Shown: piece by piece, positions 33,273-41,653 of the stretch
How the letters are laid out: each line of letters opens with the position of its first letter
Position numbering within the stretch: the first letter of the stretch is position 1
From: JBBQCW01 sp038319025
GTDB taxonomy: Bacteria; Actinomycetota; Thermoleophilia; Solirubrobacterales; Solirubrobacteraceae
Assembly: GCA_038319025.1 (NCBI GenBank)
Contig: JBBQCW010000003.1
Coordinates: 178,948 to 242,947, forward strand
Length of the DNA: 64,000 nt
Direction of reading: 5' to 3'
Made by a program: the position numbers and the translations under genes
The notes under the pieces: generated by a model
What the model was told of the DNA's origin: nothing
The model's input: the letters and a program-made list of their open reading frames with translations, nothing else
Database searches by the model: none

Positions 33273-35030
33273 CTACCCGAACGTGAACGCGTACCCGGTG
33301 ACGCCCGGGTCCAGGTACAGCGTCAGGCGGTGACGTTCTGCGGTCGGGAGGCTGACCAGGTTGTAAAGACGGTGGTTGCTCACCGTGACCACGCCGTTGT
33401 GCGCGTCGCTGCCGGCCTGTGCCGCCGTGATCGGCTTCCCGTCGAGCAGGACCCGGACAGCGCGCGGCGTGCCGTCCGTAGTCCCGAGGACGAGGTAGAT
33501 GCGCTGGGCCTGCACCTGCGCATCGATCCGCGCGCCTGCCTCGGCGGTCGCGGTCTGTGCGTCGATGTTCCACGTGCCGCCGTAGGCGAATCCGTTGAGC
33601 GGCAGCGTCTTGGGCGGCGTGCCGTAATCGTGCGTCCCGGCCTTGGGTCCGACGGCCCAGCCCATCGCACGTTCGGTGCCCAGGTAGGTCTCCGGCGACG
33701 TCTGAGCGGACGGCGTCACGGTTCCGTGGGCGCGGGCCCGGGCGGTGGCAGCCGCTCCATGGCCGGCCTCGGCCAACAGCGACCGGATGTCGGCTTCGCT
33801 CTTGTCGTAGTCGCCTTCGCCGAAGTGAGAGTTACGGACCTTGCCCTTGGCGTCGATCAGGTACTCCGCCGGCCAGTACTGGTTGCCCCAGGCGTTCCAG
33901 GTGGCCAGGTCGTTGTCCTGGGCCACTGGGTATTTGATCCCGTTGGCGTTGATGGCGTCCTGCACGTTGCCGGCGTCCTTCTCGAACGAGAACTCCGGTG
34001 AATGCACGCCGACGATCACGAGGCCGTCCTTGCGGTAGGTCGTGTCCCATGCCTTCAGGTACGGGAGCGTGCGCAGACAGTTGATGCAGCTGTACGTCCA
34101 GAAGTCCACCAGTACGACCTTCCCGCGCAGCTCGGCGAGAGTGAGGGGCTTGCCGTTCGCGGTGTTGAACCACTTTTGGTTGCCGACAAAATCCGGCGCG
34201 TTGCCCAGGACGGGCAGGCTGGACCGCGGCCCTGGGGTGGCAGCGGCGGATGCGGCCTTGGTCGTGCCTGAGGCCGTCTGGTCCGGGGCGAACTTCGGCG
34301 CACCCTGCAAGTCACGCAGGCGCTTTTGAACGGGCGCGGAATCCTCGAGCCCCGCCGTCAAGGACAGGTCAGGGGCGTGCCGGGCGATCGCCGTCTCCAA
34401 GTCGGTGTCGAAGTTGAGGATCATCGCGAACGCAGTGGCGATCAGGATGCCGCCCATCACCTTCTGCACGGCCGGGCCCCGGCCGGCCGCACGGACCTTG
34501 TCCATCAGCTTGCGGCCGCCCAGCGCCAGCCCCATCAGGACGAGCGCCGAACCCGCGGCGTAGGCCAAAGCGATCGCCACCGTCTCGCCGGAAGCCGCGC
34601 TCACGGTCACCACGGCAGCCAGGATCGGGCCGGCGCAAGGCGCGTACACGAACCCCAGAGCACCGCCGACGAGCACGCCGGACCAGAAGCCGTCGCCCTT
34701 GTCGCGCGGACCGAAGCGCGACAGCGCAGCCAAGGGTTCCTCCAGGCGCTCAGCGAGCTTGGGAACCAGCAGGGCGACGCCGAAGGCAAGCAGAACGGCG
34801 ATTGCGACGCCGCGCAGCACGTCGTTGCCCAGGCCGACGCCGTCGACAACGGAGGCCAGGCCGACGATCGTCACGGTGAACGTGACGCCCAGCCCCAGCG
34901 CGATGCCGATCGGGCGCCGCCGACCGCCGGTCGCACCGGCGGACAGCAGGGCAGGAAGTACCGGAAGCACGCACGGGCTCAGCGCGGTGCCCGCACCGGC
35001 GAGGAAGGCAAAGAGGATCAGGAGCAGCAT
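33273..35030 (-). CDS. DipZ-type protein: CcdA membrane domain, thioredoxin domain and C-terminal binding domain
   Basis: A 585-residue three-part protein. Residues 1-205 are a six-helix CcdA/DsbD channel with the redox Cys pair in LSPCVLPVLPAL and VYAPCAGPILAAV. A linker (about 210-270) leads to a TlpA-like thioredoxin domain with TYSCINCLRTLPYLKAW as the active site (CxxC). The last 130 residues form a beta-rich module (FAYGGTWNIDAQTATAE, RAVRVLLDGKPITAAQAGSD), as in mycobacterial DipZ. It moves reducing power across the membrane for extracytoplasmic thiol reduction or cytochrome c maturation. All four redox cysteines are present. It lies between the MobA-like and MoaA genes. Confidence 0.9.
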   Translation of the reverse strand: MLLLILFAFLAGAGTALSPCVLPVLPALLSAGATGGRRRPIGIALGLGVTFTVTIVGLASVVDGVGLGNDVLRGVAIAVLLAFGVALLVPKLAERLEEPLAALSRFGPRDKGDGFWSGVLVGGALGFVYAPCAGPILAAVVTVSAASGETVAIALAYAAGSALVLMGLALGGRKLMDKVRAAGRGPAVQKVMGGILIATAFAMILNFDTDLETAIARHAPDLSLTAGLEDSAPVQKRLRDLQGAPKFAPDQTASGTTKAASAAATPGPRSSLPVLGNAPDFVGNQKWFNTANGKPLTLAELRGKVVLVDFWTYSCINCLRTLPYLKAWDTTYRKDGLVIVGVHSPEFSFEKDAGNVQDAINANGIKYPVAQDNDLATWNAWGNQYWPAEYLIDAKGKVRNSHFGEGDYDKSEADIRSLLAEAGHGAAATARARAHGTVTPSAQTSPETYLGTERAMGWAVGPKAGTHDYGTPPKTLPLNGFAYGGTWNIDAQTATAEAGARIDAQVQAQRIYLVLGTTDGTPRAVRVLLDGKPITAAQAGSDAHNGVVTVSNHRLYNLVSLPTAERHRLTLYLDPGVTGYAFTFG

Positions 35031-35098
35031 GTGCCCTGATTGTCGGGGTTACGGTGTTGAGGCGCGATTACGGAGCGCGAAACACGGCTTCAGTGCGC

Positions 35099-36094
35099 TC
35101 AACCGCCGATGGCGCTCATCGTGCGCTGGGGCTGGCGGAAACCAGGTTCGTTGACATGATGCTTGAGTTCCTTGCGCCAGATCGCGTCGCGGATCACCTG
35201 CTCAAGGTCCTGATCGCTCGCACCGGAGCGAAGCGGCGTGCGCAGATCTGTCTCGTGGAGTGAGAACAGACAGGTCCGCAACTGCCCGTCGGCGGTGATG
35301 CGGATCCGGTTGCAGTCCCCACAGAACGGTTCGCTGACCGGGTTGATGAAACCGATCCGCCCCTTACCGTCGGCGAAGCGGTACACGCGGGCCGTGGCGC
35401 TCGGCTCCCGCGGTTCGGGCTCCAGCGGGTACACCATGTGAATCGCCGCTCGGATCTCCTCGCCCGTCAGGACGCTTTCGGGGGTCCAAGTGTGGTCCGC
35501 GTCGAGGGGCATGAACTCGATGAAGCGGATCTCGTAAGGGTGCTCGCGAGCGAAGGCGGCAAAGGGAAGGACCTCGGCTTCGGTGAACCCGCGCATCGCC
35601 ACGGCGTTGACCTTGATCGGGTGCGCCTCGGGATGAGAGGCCAGCACCTCCAGCCCGCGTAACACCTGGTCCAGCGCGTCACGGCGGGTCATCTCGAAGA
35701 AGCGGTCGCGCTGCAACGAGTCGATCGACACGTTGAAGCGGTGGACCCCAGCCTCGACGAGGGCGGCCGCGTCTCGTTCCAGCAGGTACCCGTTCGTCGT
35801 GACCGACAGGTCGTGCAGGTCCGGCAGCGCGGCGAGCATTCCCGCCAGCCGGGGAAACTCGCGCCGCAGCAGCGGTTCCCCGCCGGTCAGGCGCACATCG
35901 TGAACGCCCATCCGGGTGAGCAGACCGACGACCCGTTCGAGCTCCTCGAACGTCAGGACAGCATCGCGCTCCAGCCACGGCAGCCCTTCGGCGGGCATGC
36001 AGTACTGGCAGCGGAAGTTGCACCGGTCGGTGACCGAGATGCGCACGTCGCCGATCGCGCGACCGTGACCGTCGATCAGAGGTGCCAGAGACAT
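35099..36094 (-). CDS. moaA: GTP 3',8-cyclase MoaA
   Basis: A 331-residue radical SAM enzyme. The N-terminal cluster motif is DRCNFRCQYCMP (CxxxCxxC); the middle TIM barrel carries VRLTGGEPLLRREFPRLAGM, DLSVTTNGYLLE and RFNVSIDSLQRDRF. The C-terminal second cluster has EPFCGDCNRIRITADGQLRTCLF, and the protein ends in Gly-Gly, which MoaA needs. It makes the first intermediate of molybdopterin from GTP. A TAGGCT box ends 8 nt before the ATG. With the MobA-like gene it is the only molybdenum-cofactor gene seen here. Confidence 0.95.
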   Translation of the reverse strand: MSLAPLIDGHGRAIGDVRISVTDRCNFRCQYCMPAEGLPWLERDAVLTFEELERVVGLLTRMGVHDVRLTGGEPLLRREFPRLAGMLAALPDLHDLSVTTNGYLLERDAAALVEAGVHRFNVSIDSLQRDRFFEMTRRDALDQVLRGLEVLASHPEAHPIKVNAVAMRGFTEAEVLPFAAFAREHPYEIRFIEFMPLDADHTWTPESVLTGEEIRAAIHMVYPLEPEPREPSATARVYRFADGKGRIGFINPVSEPFCGDCNRIRITADGQLRTCLFSLHETDLRTPLRSGASDQDLEQVIRDAIWRKELKHHVNEPGFRQPQRTMSAIGG

Positions 36095-36102
36095 ACGAAA
36101 GG

Positions 36103-36108
36103 AGCCTA
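36103..36108 (-). promoter_or_regulatory. -10-like TAGGCT box before moaA
   Basis: TAGGCT on the minus strand ends 8 nt before the moaA ATG; the intervening CCTTTCGT is not a ribosome binding site. Confidence 0.35.
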
Positions 36109-36152
36109 CCGGGGACGTCCTGCGGCAAACCGGCGCGTGGGGTCCGCCTAAG

Positions 36153-36848
36153 GTGGCACTATGGCGTTCGATGTTGATCGTCTACCTCGGCGCCATCGTG
36201 GTGCCACTGTTTGTGTTGATGTGGAACCTGGCCCGCGGTACGCAGGCGCAGGGTAAGTCTGCGCGGCCTGGGCGCCGGCAGCGCCGCAAGGAGTTTCGGG
36301 CGTCGCGGGTACCCGGTGCGGTGGGTTCTCCACGCGTCACCGGCCCGGTGCGCATGGCGCCGCCCGAGCCCGTGCTGAAGCCCGTCGTGGCGGTGGCCCC
36401 ACAGCGCGTGACGCCGGCGACCCCGCCTGCGCCGAGGCCGACGGCCCCAACCAAGCCGTCGCTCGGCGCCCGTCTGCGTGCGGTACCTGGTGCATTCTCC
36501 GCCGGATTCCGCGTGGCGTGGTCGGAGCTGTCGGCGCCTCATGCGCACGATGTGACCGGTTCGGCCGTGGCACTCACCGCACCGGTCACCGCCCCCGCTT
36601 CGCTGTCGGTGGTGCGAGCTTCGGGGGCCGTCGCCATCCCGGCGCCGCACGTTCCCAGAACACCTTCGGTACCCGGTTGGGTCCCGGCACCCGGCTACGC
36701 AGCCGCGCCGACACCAAGCGACATGCCTGTGGTGTTCGCCGAGACGGTGCGCACTTGTCCGGACTGTGCCGAGACGGTGGCCCGGCGGGCGGCCATCTGC
36801 CGCCACTGCGGTCACCGGTTCGTGTACGGCGCCGCCGGCTCAGGCTGA
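36153..36848 (+). CDS. Membrane-anchored zinc-ribbon protein with long Pro/Ala linker (first of a pair)
   Basis: A 231-residue protein from the GTG at 36153 (ATG at 36171 is possible). Segments are: one N-terminal membrane helix (LIVYLGAIVVPLFVLMWNLA), a basic stretch (RPGRRQRRKEFRASR), a Pro/Ala/Val-rich linker of about 150 residues, and a C-terminal zinc ribbon with CPDC in RTCPDCAETVARRAA and CRHCGHRF. The next gene has the same four-part plan, so they are paralogues. The C-terminus resembles zinc-ribbon domains that recruit partner proteins or RNA. No function is known to me. Confidence 0.7.
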   Translation: MALWRSMLIVYLGAIVVPLFVLMWNLARGTQAQGKSARPGRRQRRKEFRASRVPGAVGSPRVTGPVRMAPPEPVLKPVVAVAPQRVTPATPPAPRPTAPTKPSLGARLRAVPGAFSAGFRVAWSELSAPHAHDVTGSAVALTAPVTAPASLSVVRASGAVAIPAPHVPRTPSVPGWVPAPGYAAAPTPSDMPVVFAETVRTCPDCAETVARRAAICRHCGHRFVYGAAGSG

Positions 36849-36897
36849 GTCGCGCCCGCGGGGGTGCCGTCCGCTGGCGCGCGTACCTTCGTGGTCA

Positions 36898-37701
36898 GTG
36901 CTCGAACTCCTCTACACCGTCCTCGTCGCCGTCCCCGTCGTCCTCCTGGTCGTGTGGCTCGTGAGCACGTTTGTACGGGCCGTTGCCCGTCGGGAGGATC
37001 GCGCACGCACGGTTCGGCGCAAGGCGCCGCCGTACGCCCCGCGCCGCGTGGGGCGTCGCCTGCTGACGCCGTTCGGCACTTCACCGTCGCCCGCTTCGCG
37101 GCCCGCTCCGACGGCGGCTGCGCGCCCGGTCGCCGCTGTCACGCGAGGCGTCCGACGGCTCCGTCCGCGCCGACGGGTTCGACCCGTGCGTGTTTGGCCG
37201 ACAGGCTCGATCCGGCGTCCGCGGGTGGAGCGTGCTCGAGTCCGTGTTCCGCACATCGGAGGACCGTCAGCGCTGCGCGCGCGCATCACGGCTCGCGGCA
37301 CCCTTGTCGGAGAGCATCGACGTGCCCGAGTCGCCGGGCGCCGGCAGGCTTCAGCCCGGCGGTCGATTCAGCGACGGACGCGTCTCGAGCGAATCGTGTC
37401 CGATCGCTCGAGCACGCCGGCGACGGCCGCGACCTACGCCGTGACACCGCGGGCGCCCAGGCGCTACATCCGGCCCGAGGCACCCAGCCGTGCGGATGGC
37501 ATGTCACTCAGCCCGCTCAGGCCCGCTTCGGCCCGCCCCTCGGCGGCGGCGACCGCCCTCGCTGCCGCCACCGTGGCCGCGGTCGCCACCAAGGACTGTC
37601 CTGAGTGCGAGCAGGAAGTGCGCGTCGCCGCTCGCGTGTGTAAGCACTGCCGGCACCGGTTCGCGCCGCCTCCCGGCGTCGCGGCGCGTTTGATCGCCTG
37701 A
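36898..37701 (+). CDS. Membrane-anchored zinc-ribbon protein with Arg-rich linker (second of a pair)
   Basis: A 267-residue protein from the GTG at 36898, 49 nt after the previous stop. It repeats the plan of its neighbour: N-terminal helix (LYTVLVAVPVVLLVVWLVST), a basic region, a long low-complexity linker and the C-terminal zinc ribbon CPECEQEVRVAARVCKHCRH. Here the linker is extremely rich in Arg (for example RRVRPVRVWPTGSIRRPRVE), so it may bind nucleic acid or acidic polymers, whereas the first copy is Pro/Ala-rich. The ribbons share CPxCxxxVxxxAxxCxHCxHRF. Confidence 0.65.
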   Translation: MLELLYTVLVAVPVVLLVVWLVSTFVRAVARREDRARTVRRKAPPYAPRRVGRRLLTPFGTSPSPASRPAPTAAARPVAAVTRGVRRLRPRRRVRPVRVWPTGSIRRPRVERARVRVPHIGGPSALRARITARGTLVGEHRRARVAGRRQASARRSIQRRTRLERIVSDRSSTPATAATYAVTPRAPRRYIRPEAPSRADGMSLSPLRPASARPSAAATALAAATVAAVATKDCPECEQEVRVAARVCKHCRHRFAPPPGVAARLIA

Positions 37702-37706
37702 GGGCA

Positions 37707-37859
37707 TCAGGGTCGCTTCAGCAGCACCCAGATCACTACGGCCACAAACGCCAGCATCCCGAACGTGAGCGCGGTGCCGAGGTTTATGGCGCCGGCGGCC
37801 AGCGCAATCAGCGTCCCGGCCACGAGGGCGCCCAACATGGCTCCGAGTTCGATTGTCAT
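37707..37859 (-). CDS. 50-residue membrane protein coupled to meaB
   Basis: A short gene of 50 codons. Two hydrophobic helices (LGAMLGALVAGTLIALAAG and GMLAFVAVVIWVLL) are joined by AINLGTALTF and end in KRP. Its ATG overlaps the meaB stop (ATGA), so its translation depends on meaB. Codon use is normal for this genome, the TM pattern is clean and the stop is in the intergenic gap. I do not recognise the family. It could be an accessory of the MeaB/Ecm unit or an unrelated small membrane protein. Confidence 0.7.
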   Translation of the reverse strand: MTIELGAMLGALVAGTLIALAAGAINLGTALTFGMLAFVAVVIWVLLKRP

Positions 37860-38827
37860 CCGGTGACCTCCTGTTCGAGTGATGCGACCAAGGTGGGCAC
37901 GTCGTCGGAGCCTGGGCGCGCGTCGAGGCGCCGCAGCGCTGCGCGCCGCCCGCCGAGCGCACGCAGGCCGCTCTCGCCATGTTCGGCCATGAAATCCGCG
38001 AGCGCTCCGGCTCGGCGGGCGCGCGTGCGTCGCGCTGCCACGTCGAGTCCAGCGCGGTGCGCGTCAAGAGCAGCCACCAGGTCCTGGAGGCCGGTCGGCG
38101 GCGACAGCGCTGAGACGGATACGACCGCCGTCTCCCGTGACCCGACCGAGCGCAGTGCGGCGCTCAGGTCGCGCCGGGCGCGCATGGCGATGTCGCCCAG
38201 GTCTGCCTTGGTGACGACGAGCACGTCGGGAATCTCCATGATCCCGCTCTTGAGGAACTGCAGCGCGTCGCCGGAGCCCGGTTGCACCACAACAGCCACG
38301 GTGTCTGCGGCATCGGCCACATCCGTCTCTGACTGACCGACCCCGACCGTCTCGATCACCACGATGTCAAACGCGGCGCTCAGCGCCTGAGCGGCGACAC
38401 GGGTGGCGGGGGCGAGGCCGCCGAGACGCTCCGCCGCTGCCGTCGAGCGGATGAAGATGTGCGAATCTGCCGGGTCGTGGGGGATGCGCGCGCGGTCGCC
38501 GAGCAGCGAACCACCTGAGCGTCGCGAGGACGGATCGACGGCCAGGACGGCAACCGATCGCCGCTCCGCTCGCCACACGCCGACCAACGCACCCAGCAAG
38601 GTCGACTTGCCGGCTCCGGGCGGCCCGGTGACACCGATTACGTGACCGGGCGCCTCGCCGCCGAGCGCCGCGGGGGAGACGGCGCGCAGCAGCGCCGCCA
38701 CTTGTGTCCGCGCTTCCGGGCTGCGGGTCTCGACCAGGTTCAGCGTGGCGGGTGCCGCGCTGAGCTCACCGGCACGCAGTCGCTCGCCCAACGCCGCCCC
38801 GTCATCGACGGGGTCATAGGCCGCCAC
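37856..38827 (-). CDS. meaB: MeaB-type G-protein chaperone of B12-dependent mutases
   Basis: A 323-residue ArgK/MeaB GTPase from the GTG at 38827. The P-loop is GVTGPPGAGKSTLLGALVGV; then VAVLAVDPSSRRSGGSLLGD (switch region), DSHIFIRS, DIVVIETVGVGQSETDVAD (Walker B/base), and VLVVTKADLGD, the nucleotide-specificity motif. It guards and reloads the adenosylcobalamin mutase during turnover. It starts 8 nt after the stop of ethylmalonyl-CoA mutase, with which it is surely cotranscribed. Confidence 0.93.
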   Translation of the reverse strand: MAAYDPVDDGAALGERLRAGELSAAPATLNLVETRSPEARTQVAALLRAVSPAALGGEAPGHVIGVTGPPGAGKSTLLGALVGVWRAERRSVAVLAVDPSSRRSGGSLLGDRARIPHDPADSHIFIRSTAAAERLGGLAPATRVAAQALSAAFDIVVIETVGVGQSETDVADAADTVAVVVQPGSGDALQFLKSGIMEIPDVLVVTKADLGDIAMRARRDLSAALRSVGSRETAVVSVSALSPPTGLQDLVAALDAHRAGLDVAARRTRARRAGALADFMAEHGESGLRALGGRRAALRRLDARPGSDDVPTLVASLEQEVTG

Positions 38828-38835
38828 CGTCGGCC

Positions 38836-40824
38836 CTACGCGCTCGCAGCCAGCCCGTGGCGCGCGGCGACGAGGGCCACGATGTCGGCCATGATGCTGG
38901 TCAGGTTGAAGTCCTTCGGGGTGTACACGGCGGCCACGCCGGCAGCCTGGAGAGCGGCCACATCGGCGTCGGGAATGATCCCGCCGACCACGACGGGGGC
39001 GTCCACACCGGCCGCGCGCAGGGCTTGCACGACCGACGGGATCAGCTCCCGGTGTGAGCCCGAAAGGATCGACAGGCCGACCACGTGTACGCCTTCGTCG
39101 GATGCCGACTTGGCGATCTGGGCGGGGGTCAGGCGGATGCCTTCGTAGACGACATCCATGCCCACGTCGCGCGCACGGACGGCGATCTGCTCGGCGCCAT
39201 TGGAATGACCATCGAGCCCCGGCTTGCCCACCAGGATCTTGAGGCGGCGACCGAGGGCGTCGCTGACGCGATCGACCTCGTCGCGCAGTTCCTCGATCTG
39301 GATCGAGTCGGCGGCTGCGGCGGTCGCCTCACCCACACCGGTGGGCGCGCGGTACTCGCCGAAGGTCTCCCGTAGCGCTGCCGACCATTCGCCGGTGGTG
39401 ACGCCCGCCTTCGCGGCGGCGATCGTGGCGGGCATGATGTTTTCCGCGGTTCGCGCCACCCGAGCCAGTTCGGTGAGCGCGGCTTCGACAGCGGCGCCGT
39501 CGCGCGCAGCCCGCCAAGTGGCGAGCGCGGCTGTCTGCTGGGCTTCGACGGCCGGGTCGACCACCAGGATGCCGCCCTCGGCGTCGCTGGTCAGCGGTGA
39601 CTCTTCGGTCTCGGTGAAGCGGTTCAGCCCTACGACGACCTGCTCGCCGGCTTCGATGCGACGCAGTCGCTCGCGATGGGAGTCCACGAGCGCGGCCTTC
39701 ATGTAGTCCACGCCCGCAACGGCACCACCGTGCTCGGCGACGACCGCCATCTCAGCGCGTGAGCCCTCCAGCATCTCGGCCACCAAGCCGTCCATCACGA
39801 TCGAACCTTCGAAGATGTCCGGGTACTCCAGGATGTCGGTCTCGAAGGCGAGGATCTGCTGGATGCGCAACGACCACTGCTGATCCCACGGGCGCGGCAG
39901 GCCGAGCGCCTCGTTCCAAGCCGGGAGCTGCACGGCGCGAGCGCGAGCGTCACGGCCCAGGGTGACCGCCAGCGCTTCGAGCACGATGCGCTGCACGTTG
40001 TTTTCCGGCTGGGACTCCGTGAGGCCGAGCGAGTTGACCTGTACGCCGTACCGGAAGCGCAGAAGCTTGGGATCGGTGACGCCGTAGCGCTCGCGTCCCA
40101 ACTCCTCCCACAGGACACCCATCGCCCGCAACTTTGCGTGCTCTTCGATGAAGCGCACCCCGGCGTTGACGAAGAAGGAGATGCGACCAAAGACATCGCC
40201 CATCTGCTCGGCGGGGACGCGCTCGCGTACAGCGTCAAGGACGGCGATGGCGTTGGCCATCGCGTAGGCGATCTCCTGGATGGGCGTGGCCCCGGCCTCC
40301 TGCAGGTGGTAGCTGCAGATGTTGATCGGGTTCCACTTGGGCGCCTCGGTCACCGTGTAGGCGACCATGTCCGCGATCAGTCGCATCGACGGACCCGGCG
40401 GGAACGCGTAGGTGCCGCGAGCCAGGAACTCCTTGATGATGTCGTTCTGGGTCGTGCCCGAGAGCTGGGCCGGGTCGACGCCCTGCTCCTCACCGGTGAC
40501 GATGTACAGCGCAAGCAGCCAGGCCGCCGTCGCGTTGATCGTCATCGACGTGTTCATCTGATCGAGCGGGATGCCGTCTAGCAATGTCGACATGTCGCCC
40601 CGGTGAGCCACCGGAACACCGACCTTCCCGACCTCGCCGCGCGCGAGTTCGTCTCCGGCGTCGTAACCCGTCTGCGTGGGCAGATCGAAGGCGATCGACA
40701 GCCCCGTCTGGCCCTTGGCCAGGTTGCCGCGGTACAGGGCGTTGGACGCCGCCGCGGTGCTGTGCCCCGCGTAGGTGCGGATCATCCAGGGGCGGTCGCG
40801 CTGGGGGAGCCGGGGGTCGGTCAT
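38836..40824 (-). CDS. ecm: Ethylmalonyl-CoA mutase (B12-dependent, single-chain)
   Basis: A 662-residue adenosylcobalamin mutase with a large TIM barrel and a fused C-terminal B12 domain (His540 in KPGLDGHSNGAEQ, base-off motif; GIIPDADVAALQAAGV). Motifs are RTYAGHSTAAASNALYRGNL, GQTGLSIAFDLPTQTGYDAG, TSMTINATAAWLLALYI, CSYHLQEAGATPIQEIAYA and FRYGVQVNSLGLTESQPENN. From memory these match Ecm (Rhodobacter, Streptomyces MeaA) rather than methylmalonyl-CoA mutase: single chain, about 660 residues, and the GYDAG, LPAWNEALGLPRPWDQQW block. It interconverts ethylmalonyl-CoA and methylsuccinyl-CoA. The start is the ATG at 40824, 7 nt after a TACAAT box. Confidence 0.88.
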   Translation of the reverse strand: MTDPRLPQRDRPWMIRTYAGHSTAAASNALYRGNLAKGQTGLSIAFDLPTQTGYDAGDELARGEVGKVGVPVAHRGDMSTLLDGIPLDQMNTSMTINATAAWLLALYIVTGEEQGVDPAQLSGTTQNDIIKEFLARGTYAFPPGPSMRLIADMVAYTVTEAPKWNPINICSYHLQEAGATPIQEIAYAMANAIAVLDAVRERVPAEQMGDVFGRISFFVNAGVRFIEEHAKLRAMGVLWEELGRERYGVTDPKLLRFRYGVQVNSLGLTESQPENNVQRIVLEALAVTLGRDARARAVQLPAWNEALGLPRPWDQQWSLRIQQILAFETDILEYPDIFEGSIVMDGLVAEMLEGSRAEMAVVAEHGGAVAGVDYMKAALVDSHRERLRRIEAGEQVVVGLNRFTETEESPLTSDAEGGILVVDPAVEAQQTAALATWRAARDGAAVEAALTELARVARTAENIMPATIAAAKAGVTTGEWSAALRETFGEYRAPTGVGEATAAAADSIQIEELRDEVDRVSDALGRRLKILVGKPGLDGHSNGAEQIAVRARDVGMDVVYEGIRLTPAQIAKSASDEGVHVVGLSILSGSHRELIPSVVQALRAAGVDAPVVVGGIIPDADVAALQAAGVAAVYTPKDFNLTSIMADIVALVAARHGLAASA

Positions 40825-40831
40825 GCCTTGG

Positions 40832-40837
40832 ATTGTA
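40832..40837 (-). promoter_or_regulatory. -10 TACAAT box of the ecm promoter
   Basis: TACAAT on the minus strand ends 7 nt before the ecm ATG. It is the best -10 in the window and implies a leaderless ecm-meaB transcript. It overlaps the box for the divergent methyltransferase gene. Confidence 0.5.
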
Positions 40838-40841
40838 GGGT
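40836..40841 (+). promoter_or_regulatory. -10-like TAGGGT box for the methyltransferase gene
   Basis: TAGGGT ends 8 nt before the GTG at 40850. With the ecm box (40832-40837) it forms overlapping divergent promoter elements in a 25-nt gap between start codons. Confidence 0.4.
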
Positions 40842-40849
40842 TCCCGGCC

Positions 40850-41653
40850 GTGCCTGAAAGCCTCGCCCGACGCGCCGCCACCTCTCTGCACCTGCGCGCG
40901 CTCGATGCTCGCGACCGCTTGCAGGGCCTCCACGACCCGCTCGTGCCGCCGCGGCGCCTCAACTTCGTGGGTGCGGGCGACTTCGTGGAGGTAGGCGACG
41001 AGTACCTCGGCCACCTGCGCGAGCTGGCGGAGCTGAGACCTGCGGAGCATGTGCTGGAGGCCGGATCGGGCATCGGCCGGATAGCGCGGCCGCTGACGCA
41101 CTACCTCGACGCCGACGGAACGTACGCCGGCTTTGACCCGGATCCCGACGGTGTGGCCTGGTGTCAGGCGGCTTACGCGAACGACGAGCGGTTCTCGTTC
41201 GCCCACGTCGATGTGTTCAACAGTCGGTACCACCCGACGGGCACGCTGGACCCGGACACCGTCAGGTTCCCTCACGCCGACGGCAGTGTGGACGTTGTCG
41301 TGATGGCCTCGGTCCTGACGCACCTGATGCCGCTCACGGCCGAGAACTATCTGACTGAGTCCCACCGCGTGCTGGCCCCGGGCGGCCGGCTGCTCGTCAG
41401 CGCTTTCCTCCTGCGAGAAGACTCCCGGGCAGCGGTGACGCGTGGTGACGCGGCATTCGCCTTCGGCCCCGAGGCGGAGGGGCACGCGGTAGTGGACCCC
41501 GACGTGCCCGAGGAGGCGGTGGCCTACGACGAAGAGTGGCTCCGCGCCCGCTTGGCCTCCGCCGGCTTTGGCGCCGTCGAGGTGGCGCTGGGATCGTGGG
41601 CGGCTCGCCCTGCCGGGCGCTCGTTCCAGGACCTCGTCCTGGCTCGCGCATGA
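40850..41653 (+). CDS. SAM-dependent class I methyltransferase
   Basis: A 267-residue protein from the GTG at 40850. The Rossmann SAM site is EHVLEAGSGIGRIARPLTHY (motif I), ADGTYAGFDPDPDGV (motif II acidic), HVDVFNSRYHP, then DGSVDVVVMASVLTHLMP (motif IV) and LTESHRVLAPGGRLLVSAFL (post-motif). The N-terminal LRALDARDRLQGLHDPLVPP may bind substrate. The methyl acceptor is unknown. Its stop overlaps the start of the MBL hydrolase gene (ATGA). Confidence 0.82.
   Translation: MPESLARRAATSLHLRALDARDRLQGLHDPLVPPRRLNFVGAGDFVEVGDEYLGHLRELAELRPAEHVLEAGSGIGRIARPLTHYLDADGTYAGFDPDPDGVAWCQAAYANDERFSFAHVDVFNSRYHPTGTLDPDTVRFPHADGSVDVVVMASVLTHLMPLTAENYLTESHRVLAPGGRLLVSAFLLREDSRAAVTRGDAAFAFGPEAEGHAVVDPDVPEEAVAYDEEWLRARLASAGFGAVEVALGSWAARPAGRSFQDLVLARA

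Noticed and set aside
40825..41073. Upstream in-frame extension of ecm
   Set aside because: It is antisense to the methyltransferase gene. Ecm similarity starts at the ATG at 40824, preceded by TACAAT.
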